Below, piece by piece: positions 26,001 to 41,000 of a stretch of DNA of 64,000 bases (positions within the stretch are counted from its first letter, which is position 1; the number at the start of each line of letters is the position of its first letter). Origin of the DNA: Lytechinus pictus (Eukaryota; Echinodermata; Echinoidea; Temnopleuroida; Toxopneustidae); contig NC_087259.1 in NCBI RefSeq assembly GCF_037042905.1, positions 22,168,001-22,232,000 of the forward strand. The letters run 5' to 3'. The translations under genes and the position numbers were made by a program. The notes below the pieces were generated by a model. It was given only the letters and a program-made list of their open reading frames with translations, had not been told where the DNA came from and searched no databases.

Positions 26001-29000
26001 GAAAAAAAAATGGCCTGTTAAAATGAAATTCTAATTATGTGATAGATTTTTACATCATTATAGCAAATATCATGTCATATATTTTTTTTTCATTCATCTC
26101 ATTTCGCTGCCTCCTTTATTTTCTTTTATTTCCCCTTGGCTGTGGAACCACCCCCGGTATACGCCAGTGCTTCAACGTAAAGCTTAATGCAGGAAGGGTC
26201 CATATAGGGGACCGTTATAGAACCCATTAAAGGTTACAGATGAAGAGCCCCCACTGCACGGGGTCTTGACTCTTGGACAGAGCCTTTGGAGATTTAGCAA
26301 GTTTATGATAGACTTTCATACGACATTATGCTATATACCATCAATTTTTCTTCCCGCTCGTTATCTCAATCCTCGGCAGCCCGGTAGCCTGTACGTTATC
26401 TTGTCCCTTTTCTTTATTTTACAATTTAGATTTTGGCTAATTCCATTCTGCCTTTATTTCCCGCTTTTGTTTGCCTTTTTGTCATCTTTAATTTATTTCC
26501 CTGTCTTATTAATCATGCTAATGTATTTGTATATCGGGGCGAATTGTTCTTTCTCACTTGTTCTTTTTTCCTTCCTTTTCCTGTTATCTTTCCGTTTTCC
26601 CTTTTTTATGTTTTTTCTTAGTTTTCTTTTCTCTTTTCCTTTCCCTTCCCTTTTTTCTTTCCTTTCCCTTAAATCCCTTTCTCCCCCCCCCCCTTTTTTT
26701 TCTTTTTCCCGTTTTTTTAATTTTCCCGGTGAGCTCCACCAGGGGGGGCAGCTTGCCCCCCCCGCCTGTTACGCCACTGCATATGTGCTTATGAGGATGA
26801 TGGGGTTAAAAGGTCAAATGATACGAGGCCATATCCATGGCCCTTTGAAGTTTTTGTTCAACTTGCTCCCACTTTATTTCTGCATCAATTGTGATGATAC
26901 ATGATCCTTGGGTAATAATGTACATGTGTGATGATGAGGATCTCTATAGCATGTTATATTGATTACAAAATCAGGCGAGTTTCATGGCTCAGGAACCACC
27001 GTTTTTTTTTCTACATTTATACACTGTAAAAACCAATTAGTGATTTATCTTTTTCTATTTTTTCACTCACTTTTACCTCTGAGTCTCTAACTAAACATAC
27101 TTTAACCATGATAGGAAATAAATCAATGTTAGGATTTGACCAGAAACTCAGCCGCCACCCACCCTAAAACCTGTGATACATTCTATTAGCATCTACATTG
27201 TAGGACAACTGAACATAGAATGCCTGGTATTTTTTTTTTTACTCTTCTTTATAAACAAATATCAAGATCAACAACAATGTTCTTCATGCTTGTTTACTTT
27301 ATTCTTTCTATTAAACACTTTTCCATCAACTCCTCTTTCCTATCCTCTTCAAAACCACTTTGCCACTTGTAGACAGTAATTATCCACTGACAAAATAAAT
27401 ATACTTATAAGATGCTAGTCATGGTATTAAAAAAAGAAGGTTTAACCGTTTCTTATTTAAACAGTTGGTTAGGGTGAAGGGATCTAGGGAGAACCTTCCC
27501 TGAAACTAGTGAAAGATGCTGAAATCTCACAGTTCACATGAAATGGCAAATATTCCTTTCTTTCGTATTACCGAAATTATATATCGAATATATATATATC
27601 GAAGTTTTTACCTGACTGCTAAGAAAGCACGAATGCCTGTGAGCAAGCAACTAGGGGACCGACGGCTTAATGTCCTCTCCGAGGGACCTGGTAATGAGGA
27701 TAAATGCCTTACCAAAGGGCACTAGCGCACCACTTGGGAATCGAACCCGGGTCACCGGAATCCGAAACCCCCGCTCTACCGACTGAGCTATCGCGCCTTC
27801 AGTTGATATTCACTCATGCAAGGTTTGTGGTTGGTGTTATGTGTACATAGACTTTAAATATGTAGTACCGGTAGTCTTGAATGGAAAACAGGAACAGATT
27901 AGGCAAGGCTAAGAAAAAAAATCATTCTTGTAAAGCATGAAGATATCTGTAATTGAGACAATTTTTTTAAAATTTAAATGAAAAAGACCATAGAAGCTTC
28001 AATATGGAGTAGTAGGGCATGGGTAAAACAAATGTTCATTCACTTGCCCAGGTGGGTGTTTCATAAATCTGTTCATAAGTTAAGAGCGACTTTAAGAATG
28101 ACTGGTGAACCTTTCATACGCGCTAAACCATTGCCAATGGTGTATACCATTTACTGTACCAAAAGAAAGGATCACCAATCGTTTTTAAAGTCGCACATAT
28201 CTTACGAACAGCTTTATGTAACACCCACCTGGACGTTATCTTGAAACTAATGCCATTTTTATTGCTCAAGTCGAGAAAATCCAAAAGCATTATTTTGTCA
28301 TTGCCAATTGGCATGATTTAAAAAAAAATGCTTATAGGGTCTGTACACAGTGATGTATTGTTAGTAATCCTACACCATCTGAAATTTCCAGAAATCAATC
28401 TTTCAGAGTCAAAGAAGGGAGTATTCTTCATTCTCTTAGTCATTTCCAACTAAATGAAAATAATCGCTAGAGGGTATTCATTTGTCTCGCAATCTACTAT
28501 GGTCAACAAGGAAATTCATGATCACTCTCGCAAAAAGTGTTCACTAGCTTACATGTTCACGAGCTTTCGAGTGCTGCTGCAACTCATTATCAAGTGACAA
28601 AAATTATCTGATAACGTAGTCTATTTATACCAATCCCCAGGACCGTACGTACGAACGCGGGAACAATAGGTGGGCACTGATACGTTATCAGATAATTTTC
28701 GTCACTTGATAAAGAGTTGCAGCGGCACTCGAAAGCTCGTGAACTTGTAAGCTAGTGAACACTTTTTATGAGAGTGATCACGAATTTCCTAGAAAGCTAG
28801 TGAACACTTTTTGCGAGAGTGATCACGAATTTCCTTGTTGACCATAGTAGATTGCGAGACAAATGAATACCCTCTAGCGATTATTTCATTCCGCAATAAT
28901 GAACCTATTTAGTAAATGAAAATACATTCAATTGATAATACACTATGGGACTTTCATGCATGTAAAGATAACATTTTAGTAACTTCTGCCTTTCCCCACC

Positions 29001-32000
29001 CATACTCTTAAACGATTGACAATGCCAAAACAGATCAATCCAGTCAACATAACTGAGGGGAAACATGAATGTGCGACAGCCATGCAAATACATGCTTCCT
29101 AGCAGATGAGCCCCAAAGGAATATTCCCCCTCTCTCTTTTGCTGTCTCATCTCAATTTGTTTATTATTTCTATGAATGTGCAGGGCCTTGGTCTTTGTGG
29201 TGTAAGAGGCCGTTCTACCGTCAGCAGTCCTGCAGAGGATGCATCGGAGGCCAAATCATCTGGCCTTTCTTTTGGTGAGTATCAGCGTAAAGGCCTCATC
29301 CAGCAAAGAGTTACGATTAAATGATCCATCATTAAAAAAAGCAGTCAAGTGGTACTCGGGAATAAAAATAATGTGGTTAGAATAAATAGAGTAAATGTAA
29401 TCAAACAAGTAAAGCACTGATAATTTCCATGGTATCAGATGAATAGAGTGACTGCATTATTGCACTATTTGGTGAAGCAGTTCTATATGTATACCTGGCA
29501 TGAATATGCAACAAGCAAGTTGTGATGTAAATCCCTACTTTTCCTTTTTAATGGTCTGTTGAGTGTTTCATAAAGCTCTTTGTAAGACAAACAACGGGTG
29601 ATCCTCTCTTCGGTGCTTAACCAACACCAATGAAAATTTGGTGTACACCACTAAGAAGGATCGCCAGTCATGCGTAAAGTCGCTTTTAAGTTATGTACAT
29701 CTATACCCACCTGGAGTTAAATCTATCAAGAATTCCATTCTCTATCTTGAGAATTGAATATACCTCATATAATAAGTGTCTCAAACAAGACCCATTCAAT
29801 ATCCATACCTTCATGTTTTGTAGTTTCTTAAGTTTGACACCTATTTCTTTCCTATTTTCTTTCATTGTTCAAGGCACATTGCATCTTAAAAAGAGATTTG
29901 TGTAAATTAAATGTATTATTATTATTATTTATTTATTTCTTTTATTCATTTATTTTTTAAATTATTATTTTCATCATTATTATTGTTTTTAATGCTACCA
30001 TGGAATGATCTTTTATAAATAGCCTTGTCTGAGGAACAGCAACAGTACCAGGATCTTGCCAGGAAGTTCACTGCTGAAGAGATTATCCCAAAGGCCGCTG
30101 AACATGACAAATCAGGAGAGGTAATTCAGTCTTAAAATTGCTTAAGTAGGGAAATATTTTATGATATCTATTATTTGTTTTGCTCGGTCTAATGATTTAG
30201 TACAAACTCTTCATCAGATCATATTATTTCAGAGAACATTTTGATTTAAAAATTATTCACTAAAAGGAAGGCGTTTCATATACCCCAGTATCAATATGAC
30301 AAAAAAAAAAACTAAAAGCCAAATCCCACACTGCTGTTGTGATGTTTGTTTGAAAAAATATTGATGTGGAGTCCTTAACATGCATTTTTCTACTGTGTTT
30401 TCAGTGCAAGTTCTACACAAAGCTTATCTTTATGCAAGGAGCTGATGGGTTTTCAAGAGATCTCAGGGTTTTTGTTAGGCATACTTTAAAAGGGGGTTTA
30501 TGCAGAGGAGCGTGGTGGGAAATGGGAGGGGCAGGGGCTGTTCGGAGCGAGCAAAATAATAACATGAAATCTATTTACTTTTAAAAGTAATAAGGTGAAT
30601 TTCAATTTGACACTTGGCTTCTATGCAAACACACTTGAGGAGTTATCTATTATCGGATGTTTATTTTGAGATAACAGAGCTCTGCTCATTACATCTTGTA
30701 TGTGGTATTGACCTTCAATACTATCACTGTTCAATGTTTGAGAAACAATGTCTGTCCATATGACATAAGATAAACTTTGATAAGAAACCAGCGAAGCTAG
30801 ACTTTTTAACTGGGAATAATGTATTTCCCAGAATTATATTAGATTGATTTGAGGCATCAATCCAAGGGGCAAGGTGGGGGGGGGGGGGAACTAGTTGAGT
30901 TCCAAAATGAAACTTTTCAAAGGTTGTTATGCAGGTTATTTGCATTTTCCCTATGTGTAACATATAATAATCTACAAATAATGTTTCTTTAAATTGTCCT
31001 TATGCATATTAGAGTACAATGTAAATCAGGTACATTCTTAAAAGGAATACATTTGAAGATTTTAAAGCCCCTTGTCACACCATAGCCACAGATCCATGTG
31101 TGACCTAAGTTTATTTTGAGCGGGTTATTAACTGCCTACATGTATGACTTGCAGTAGCTACGAGCCTCATACATGGGCGGTATCCTGAAAATGGTCTTTA
31201 CACAAATATGTCTGTATCTTCAGAGTTACAAAACAATTTGTATTCTAAAAAGTATTTTACCATTTGTTGTAACTTTCACTGAACGTGCATGATATGACCT
31301 AAAATATGTCTTAAGCAAAATCAGTGCAACCATGTGTGTGCAATCAGTTTGCAGATGCTTTCTATAATGCACAGGTTTTGTCAGAAGCCCTTCATAACAA
31401 AGCAGCCTTTGGTGAAAATCTGTGAATCAAAACAGCAGTGTCGTCGTGGACTCTGGAAAACAACATATTTGCAATTTTTTGTCTGGTCTGAATCTTAAGA
31501 AGAAGTGCTGTCTCAGTCCACCAACTTTCGACAATGACCTCTAATCTGTCCATTGTGATTTGACGGGCATTTTCAATAGATTCTGAGAGTTGCAGAAAGC
31601 GTCTGCAAAGGGGATGCTAAAATGTGCTAATATTGAGATTAAAGGTATTAAGAAAATTTTCAGGATACCGCCCCTGATGTTGTGCATTGTCTGCTACATG
31701 CTTTCAACTGGTGTACGGCATGAACTTCTTCATGACGTCCCTGCAACTCACAGGGAATGAATTTTGAGCACGCAGTTAATCAGAATTTTTGCAGACCTCC
31801 TGGCAAATTTCAGGGAGCTTGGATAGCAAAAGTTGTTCCCTGCAAGTCCCATTCAAGATTCCTAAATGATATTCAGGATTAACAGTGGATTTTGCTTTTA
31901 ATGTGTGACTCTAAGTTCAATTTAGTACTCACGTTATTTTAAAAAATGATGTGCTTGTCGGAAATTGCAATACACTTGTATAACATTCAGCTGATTGACT

Positions 32001-35000
32001 TTGCACGTTACTAATTATAGGAATTACAGATACACTGATTTGGATCAATGTATGAATCAGTGGCATTTACATGTACATGGCATGGGGGGGGGGGGCTCTT
32101 GCTCCTCAGATTATTCAGGTCTAAGAAAATAAGGAAAGAAAAGGAAAGAGAGAAGGGTGAAATACGGTATATTATTTTCTGAATATTAAGTCAAAATCTA
32201 TTTGTGCATTAAAAAATTTCAATTTTTTTTTTCGCTCGCTCTCAACTTCTTGTAAATTTTGTCCGATAACCAATATCTCGCCCCTTCAAAATTTTTGGCT
32301 CATTACGCTGTTGGTATGAATCAGAACTGCCAACTAGTACTGTGTCACGTGATTGAACCTACTTTTATTGACCCAACAGCTGATAACAGACTCAAATAAT
32401 AATCAAGTCAAATAATTGAATAACAGTATAGTTGAAAATTTAATAATTGTATTTGCTCTTTCTTCAAAGTGTCTTTTTCAACAAGTGTTTGAATAATATG
32501 TAATTACAAACAAAGAGCTTTGTTTCTTGGAAATAATATGATGACTTGTGAGGGAAGCCTGTCACGTTTAGGTTGCCTACATCACCACACCCGTCTAGGC
32601 CTACACCTGTCGGAGGTTGTTGAGTGGACTAGACTAGTCTGAGGACTGAGTCTCGCTGGTTTGTTGAATCTACATGGTCTAGCACCTTGAACCCTACCCC
32701 GATCACAATATTTATGATAGATTGACATGATCACAATATCAATTTAGGGAATTAGGGTAGCTACATGTAAAATAGATTGTTTTCTATTTATAAATGAAGT
32801 ACATGTACATGTAGGTCTGTAATTGTTGATGAAAAAATGTGACTTTTTGTATTTCCATTTGTTAAGTACCCATGGGAAATCATCAAAAAGGCTTGGGAGC
32901 TTGGCTTGATGAACACACATATCCCACAAGAAATTGGTGAGTATGCCAATTTTTGAAAGATTTTTATTTTGTTATTTGTATGTTCCATAGTTCTGTTTGT
33001 GATTAAGGGTTCCATGACATTTTCTCCGGCGGCAATTGCTCCGATGGAAAATCTGCATGTTGAGCCAAACATAAAACCTAACCTCCAAAACTAAATAAAA
33101 CTTATCCTTATCTTTAGCTTATTCTGTACCAAAAACCATATTACAATCCTAACCATAACCCTATGTCCTGTGAGATATTAAGACAGGAGAAAATGTCATG
33201 TCACTGTGATTAAGTGCTAGAGCTGGCAAGAATTATCTGCAATTTCGTGACCCCCCCCCCCCCCAAAAAAAAAAAAATCCACTTATTATCTAGGTTTCTA
33301 GACAGCTTAATATCATTGCTTTTCTTGGTGCATACTGTATATCTTACCAGAATTCACCAGTAACATCAAAAATTCTGCTATTTTCCTAGATTGTAATGAT
33401 GATTTTGTCTGCTCAATAATTGTTTAATTACCTATTAAAGGGGGTGGGGGGGGGGGGCAAACTGACCAACACAGTGTGTGGTCTACAGTATCTATAAAGT
33501 GTGATATCAATAGCCTAGTCTCAGAACATACTTTTTTAGGTAACTGAATGATAAAAATAATAAGTTACATTGTATGTAGGGAAACTACGCTATTTTAGTG
33601 GGAGAGTACTTGTTTTGCTACTTGGTAACATACATGTATGAATGCTTGGAGTAGTGAAATTGTGAGTTATCACTTAAACTGGAATGTATACTACACTGGT
33701 CAGAATGTTGCATCGTGGGTAAAGAACCTGGCCAGATATAAGTAGTAAGGGACTGGTTCGTACTGGCCTTAACACACACTCTAGTAAAGTCTCATTCAGA
33801 CATAGTACAACGAAACTCAGCAACCTTGCATACAAATTCAATGGGATGTAAAGGCGACAACTAAATATGACATCTAGCTGTACAACATTTTGATGCCACA
33901 GCTGTTGTCCAATCAGTAAACGTAAGCACTTACATGTGAAAAACTAAACTTTGTCAAAAGTTGTGCAGGTTATACAGGCAAACCCATGCCCCCTATTTGA
34001 AATTGCATGTACATGTATTTCTACATGGTGATGTCATGAGTTTGTCTGTGTCACGATTTCGTACATTATGTATTATAAAATAGGTGTATTATTTCAAGCA
34101 TCGCGATTGGCCAATACGCGTCACATGACATCCAACTTTTTTGGTGCACTGCAGTGCAAAAGGTACGCAACGAAAATAGACATTGCATGCTCAAGCAAAC
34201 CAGTGCGGTAGAAGTCCCGGGAGAAGTCCAACAAAACTGAACTGTAACTTTTCAAGAATTTGTTTCTGTGTTGCTATTTTATAAAACAAATAATGCACTT
34301 GCTCTGTCGTGCGTAAAAGTAAATGCAGAGAAAGCTCGGTTTCTTCAGATGGTGCACACTGGGCACTCGCCGCCAGCGGCTCGTGCAAAGTGCAGCACCT
34401 ATCTAAAGAAACCTCGTGTGCTCTGCATTTCCACTAACGCACTCGGCTGCATGCATTATTTGTATACATGTACAGGGATACGTGTTGATATGCATGAGGT
34501 GATAATTTATATTTCATGATGCCTGAATACTATAAAAAATGATGCTGAGCTCTGCCTTACCATATGTGAAGGAAGCATAAATGTCGATTATTTTAATTTG
34601 TTGTCTAAAATTGTTCATGTTTGCTGGTATTTGAGAAGCTATTCACCTACCTGTGTAAGTTAAAAATAATCACCAGTTCATTGTTGTTGGCTAGATTCGA
34701 TTATGACCCTTATTTCTTTCAGACATACAGTGTACATACCTCTTAATTACTCGGTGCATATTCATTTCTAAGTTCACTGGAGTGTTTTATGACAACCCAT
34801 TGTGCCTACTCTACTCCATCCTTATTAGCATAGCAGGTTGTGAATGAATCAAAATGAATGAATGGAATGAATGAATGATTTTGATCTATTAAGCATTGTT
34901 ACCATGATAGTTACCATTGGATGGCAGTGTTATTAGCCTACAAAGATATGTTTGATGTGGCCCAACTGACCCTACAGCATAAAAAAACAGACAAATTTCA

Positions 35001-38000
35001 TTCTTTTTAGTTATATTTGACCCCCCAAATTTATCATGTGTTCACTGACCTTAATTTTCATACAGAAAAAAAATACAAATAATGTAATGTTGATAAACAT
35101 TAGCAAATGATAAGCAGAAGTCACAAACACCCTGAATTACATGTATATATTCCTACTAGATTTAAATGATTAAAAAAAATTAGTGACTGTCCTACCCTTA
35201 TTTTTTTCCTCAGTTACAGCAAACAAACATTTTTTAATGCCTAATAATTAATTATTAAACAATGGGCCCTGATGGATTGGTAACCTTTAATTTATCCTGA
35301 ATCCCCAAATAAGATAAATCTACGAGCTCTTTTTTTATGCCCCCTCCAAATGATAATAAATTAAAAAAATACTGACTGTAATGCCCTTTTGTTTCCTCCG
35401 TTCCTGCAAACATGTTTTATTTTAGGTCTAACAATTAATTTTCATGCAATTGGCCCTGATGGATTGGTATGATTTCTCCTTTAGGTCACATGATCAAGGT
35501 CATTTAGGGTCAATGAACCTAGTATTTTATTGTCTTATTAATTGTGTTTTTTGTGAATGACTATTCATATTAGTTGTTATCATAGTCGGCAATGCTGAGC
35601 AAAAATTAATCGCGTAATGCAGGCGAGTCTGCCAGTAGCATTCCGCTTATTATGTAAAGGGCCCTAATGGATTGGTAACCTATTATGATTTACCCTATTA
35701 AACAGGTGGACCTGGTCTTGGGATCTTGGACACATGTATCATCACAGAGGAACTGGCCTATGGTTGCACTGGTATCCAGACAGCCATCGAAGCATGCTCA
35801 TTAGGGGTGAGTTAGGGGTTAAAGGCCATGCCATTAAAAGGGAAATGGGACCACGAGTTATCAACTATATCTCCTGTACTATTGATTACATTCGTACTTT
35901 GAAAAAAATAATCCACTTAAATATTAGGGCCCGTATTCTGAAGTCGGGTTTAAGTTAAACTCAGGTTTAAGTTAAACTCAGGTTTAAAGTTGTGGTTTAA
36001 GTATGGGAAGCCAAAAGTATCAAATTTGTTATTAAGTTGTATGTTTCTTATGTTTACTGTGCTCTTTCCTGATTCATCGATGGTGAAGCCAATAAACTTT
36101 TTATACTTCCTAGACAATTATGGATGATTTGAGAGCCAAATGAGCTGAAGTATGATATCTCTACTGTTAGTGATTTATGTAACAATTGGCTTGCCATACT
36201 TAAACCACAACTTTAAACCTGAGTTTAAATTAAACCCGACTTCAGAATACGGGCCTAGGTATCTGGCTTAGAAAATAGCTTTTTGGTGTACACTGGTCTA
36301 TTTACTTTCTATTTGGTCTCATCTCACATAATGTATTCCTTCTTTGCTTGAATACAACTAATTCATTTACTGACCATTTATTCCAATTGTCATTTACCAT
36401 TTTGTCTTATGCCCAGCAGAGCTTATAATATCCACTTGGTCTAATACCATTTAGTCTGTATGCTAGATGAACTGTTTATAATGAACCAATTTTTCATTTT
36501 ACTGATTGCAAAGTGATATGTAGACATAGTGGAAAATACTGCATCTTGGCATTAGACTAAATTAGTATTAGACCAATTGATGAAGGACCAAATGATAATT
36601 TGACCAAGTGGGTTAAGCCATGATGATGTTTGATGATCTGAGAATTAGACCATCTGCTAGTAGACCAAGTGGATAAGGTTATTGAAAGTGAACACAATTT
36701 ATTCTCTTACCAAAGGGATGTACAGGAAATACCTCATTTCATCAGTTTGGTGAAATTAAACGTGAAATTGTGGTTGACTGACCGCAGTTTGGCAACTGAT
36801 ATGACAAGAAAGATACATTGATTTTCCTCTTTAAATGTAAGATGGATATTGCTACATATGAGTGTTATCAAATTTGTCAGTGATGTTTTTTAATCCACAA
36901 CAAATAATGATTTTTTTTTTCCAGAACTAAAATTATTGTTTCGTTTTCCATTTTCTGCAGTCAGCACCAGTACTAATTGGAGGCAACGCTGACCAGAAGA
37001 AGAAGTATCTTGGCTGGCTGGTCGAGGAACCCATTGTTTGTGTAAGCATCTTCTTTTATATTAATTTTTATCCTATGATTGTAAATCATAATGTTATGAT
37101 ATTTACTCTTGAGAAAGATGATCGCTTATAGGAAAGGTGTAGATTACACCATACAAATCCTGATTAATTCAAGCCATCTTCAGGCCTGTTCGAACTACAT
37201 GTAGCTAATTCATCTATTATTGGTCATAGTGCATGGTTTATGTTCGATTTTAGGCATACTGCGTAACTGAACCGGGAGCTGGATCCGACGTTGCAGGAAT
37301 CAAGACAAAGGCTGTCCGTAAGGGTGATAACTACGTTCTCAATGGCTCTAAGATGTGGATCACCAATGGGGGCCATGCCAGCTGGTACTTTGTGCTCGCA
37401 AGAACTGACCCTGACCCCAAGGCACCAGCAAGCAAGGCATTCACAGGGTTCATTGTTGACAGGGACTCAGAGGGCCTCACTCTTGGGAGAAAGGTAGGAT
37501 GGTTCCTTGACATTTGCTGTGGCGACAATTGCTCCGATGGAAAAAGTGCATGTTAAGCCAAACCTAAATCCTAACCTCCAAAACTAAATACACCCCATTT
37601 CCTTATGTGTACATTATTCTGAACCAAAAAAGTATATTTCAATCTTAACTCTAACCCTATGACCTTGAGATATTTAAAGACCGAAGCGTATGTTGTGTCA
37701 ACGGTAGGACAATGCCTATTTGATAATGGTAATTGGATACTCGACATGCACATATGACAATCAAGTGTTACCACTACCTCAGTTGGTGCTGATTAAATTT
37801 CTGAATGGCACTAAAGTGCAATATCGTACCTACCTGACTGGTACTAATTTCCTCACTGACCCCCAAAAATTACATGTAAATGATAGAATTGACTAGTTTT
37901 TAGCCCATGAACCCCTTGGCAAGGTGCCTGTTCACATCTCTGTTGATGATGATATTGATATATATTGACTTCGGTTGATAGACAATATTGGATAGACAAA

Positions 38001-41000
38001 ATGTCCCTATTCTTTAGTCTTGTCTTATTCTATCGTAACGAAGCATTCTCACAATTCTGATTTGAAGATTTGAAGTACGGTAGACTACAAGCCTTAGTGT
38101 TTTATCTCATTATAGTTTCATCTTTCACCTTTATACCCCCGTCACACTTATTCGGAATCAGCAGGAATCGAGCAGAACCAGCCGGAATGAAGAACTTTCA
38201 AAATTCGTGCCACATTCGGGAGGGAATTTGAAATTTTCACTACTTTTGCAAAAATGTCGTTCGAATACTTAGAACGTCCTTTGATCCCGCCTCTAATGAT
38301 TCTTGCACATTCCGGGTGTATTGACTGTCGAATGCAGCTCGAATACAGTCGGAACACAGGAAGAATATTAAGAATGCTGTTAGAATGCAGCAAGAATATT
38401 TAGAATGCAGTCAGAGAGCAGTCAGAATGCACTTCGAATGTCGTTCGATATTTCTCCACTTCGAATGCACTTCGAAAGTTTTGAACATGAGCAAAACATT
38501 CGGGCCGGTCACAAGAATGGACCCGAATGTCTGGAATGCTGTCAGAATTTTTAGAATGCGCTTCGAATATCCAGGAATGTACCAAGAATTTTCATTCCGA
38601 CGGCATTCCGGCTCATTCCGCCTCTAGTGTGACGGGGTTTTAGTAAAAGAAATTAATACTCCTATGTACTGTCTGGGATTTGAATACAGGATTTAGTTTT
38701 GTGCTTATGATTTGAATCAGTGTGTCACAGAATAAACTGCCAGAAATCATTTGTTTTATATCACTGAGATTTGTATTCATGAATATTCATGACTGTTTCA
38801 CATAACAAGCTGCCTGAAAGCATTTGTTATATATATCCCTGTCCCATTGTTTATGCAGATTTCCTGTATAAATTATGCTTATTTACTGCGTATATATTAA
38901 AAAATGTCCAGAGCTGATGCGCGCTTTTGTCACAGTGCGCCAAATTGACGCCTGTTGCTGTGGTTATCCACGCTGTTTTATTCATGAGTCCACTGTTTTG
39001 AATTAATGAGTCTACTCTTCAGACAGTGGACTTATTAATAGAATAGTGTACTTAACCATGGCAACAGGCATCACTTTGGCGCACTGTGACAAAAGCGTGC
39101 ATCAGCATTGGGCATAATTAGACGTAATTTATATGGGAAATCTGCATAAACCATGGGTTTAACCGATGGTTTTGAAAACCACCTTTGTGAATTCGGGCCT
39201 TTAAGTTTAAAATATGATATGCATCCGGGTAGTTAGAAATAAATCTGATTAGTATGATATGATTTGATTATTGTATCAAGTCTGTGGGTTAACTAAGACT
39301 GGCAAAGAAAAATTGCATTTTATCCCTGTTCCTGTATTGAAGGAATGGAATATGGGTCAGAGAGCGTCTGATACCAGAGCAGTCAACTTTGAAGATGTAG
39401 TTGTCCCAAAGGAGAATGTGCTGATTGGAGAAGGTCAGGGGTTCAAGATCGCCATGGGTGCCTTCGACAAGACCAGACCGCCGGTAAGATGACCTTTATT
39501 TAGTTATTTTTATTCATTTATTTTATTTCCAGGCAAGATATTAACAAACAATAGAAACACCAAAAGAGAATTATGAAATTGATTACCAGCCAATGCCTGG
39601 GGATTACCTAAAAGAATTGAAAATTCTGTCGAGAGGTTCTCTACATTGGCTGGTTCCTTTGGACATTTATTCAGACCCTCCTATCTTGACGAGACCTTGA
39701 CATCAATTCTGTGTCTTATCACTAGGGCAAAGTAGATTATTTGCTCTATGGGCTAAGCATTGTTTGTTTGAATGATAATGCAGTCTTTAATATTGTTTGT
39801 ATAGAAGAAAACTCATGGATTGATTGAAGTTGTTGTGATAATCAAGTTTATTATTTTGATGTTTGAGGAGTCTTATTTCATTAACACAATTCAAGGTCAG
39901 AATTGTGTATAATCCTTAATCCCCATCTGTAAAACTTCTTGGGACTCATAATTAATATTACCTAAATTAGAAGAATTACAAATCCAACCCGAGTGGAAAG
40001 GTTAAAACTTATCTTTAGTTTTGGTAAATCATCCAAAAGTGAATGTCATTCCATTTTATTAATAGAATATATCAAAGCATGTGCCCCAAAACAGTAGTGG
40101 TGTGAAGGATATGAAATTATGTGTTTCATTGGATGAATACACAGATTCTACATGAAAATTTAATTCGACTGGGTGTCGGATCAAAGCAGAATTTGTGCTT
40201 ACTTTTGTTTTGTTTATATAAAAACACCTTCTCAAACATGGAATGGGCTAAAAATTTCAAGATATTAATTTTGCCAGTAGTTTTCTAATATCCAGTTACT
40301 CAATATTTCAAGTAAGTGCTCAGGTGGCTGATTGAAATTGAAATAAAAAGACTTACTGAGAGAGGGCACTAGATTTAGATTAAAATCCTAATGGCCGAAA
40401 AGATGTCACATTTTTAAATGGATCTATTTCAAACTTGGTCTGGTTGCTCAGACAGGAGTGACGCTGATCTGACTAGTTTTAGGGCATCAGGATCAAAGAT
40501 CGAAGGTCACAGAGATAATTTTTTACTTTGAAAATTATTGTTATGATTGATTCAATTTCAAACCTGATACATGTACATGTACATGTGGGATGCTGACAGT
40601 GATCACACACACACACACACCCTCACACACCTGTAAAGCAGCCTTACTGCATCATGTGTTTTTGTTTGCTCTTGATGTATTTTTGAAAGTTATGTTAATA
40701 AAATATTTTAAGTTGTTGTACCACTTGCATTTCTCATTTGGATGGAACAAATGATGGGAGGGAACTGAAAGACTCCATTTCAAATAGGCATTGAAGTACA
40801 TAGAAATCAACAGATGAATTTTATATTTCTTTCAGTAGTAAATAGAAATTTGGTAGGGAATAAAAATGTGTTGGAAAAAGTCCCTGCTCCCGCACACATA
40901 CCTGAGTTCAAGGTTGTGACTGCCTTGTCAATGGGCCCATCAGTGATGTCTTGATCTTTCAGATGACTTAGCCTTTGATAAGGCATTATGTGTTAACTTA

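Noticed and set aside
27720..27797. tRNA gene on the minus strand
   Set aside because: A and B boxes are present, but the acceptor and anticodon stems do not pair and a SINE body follows.
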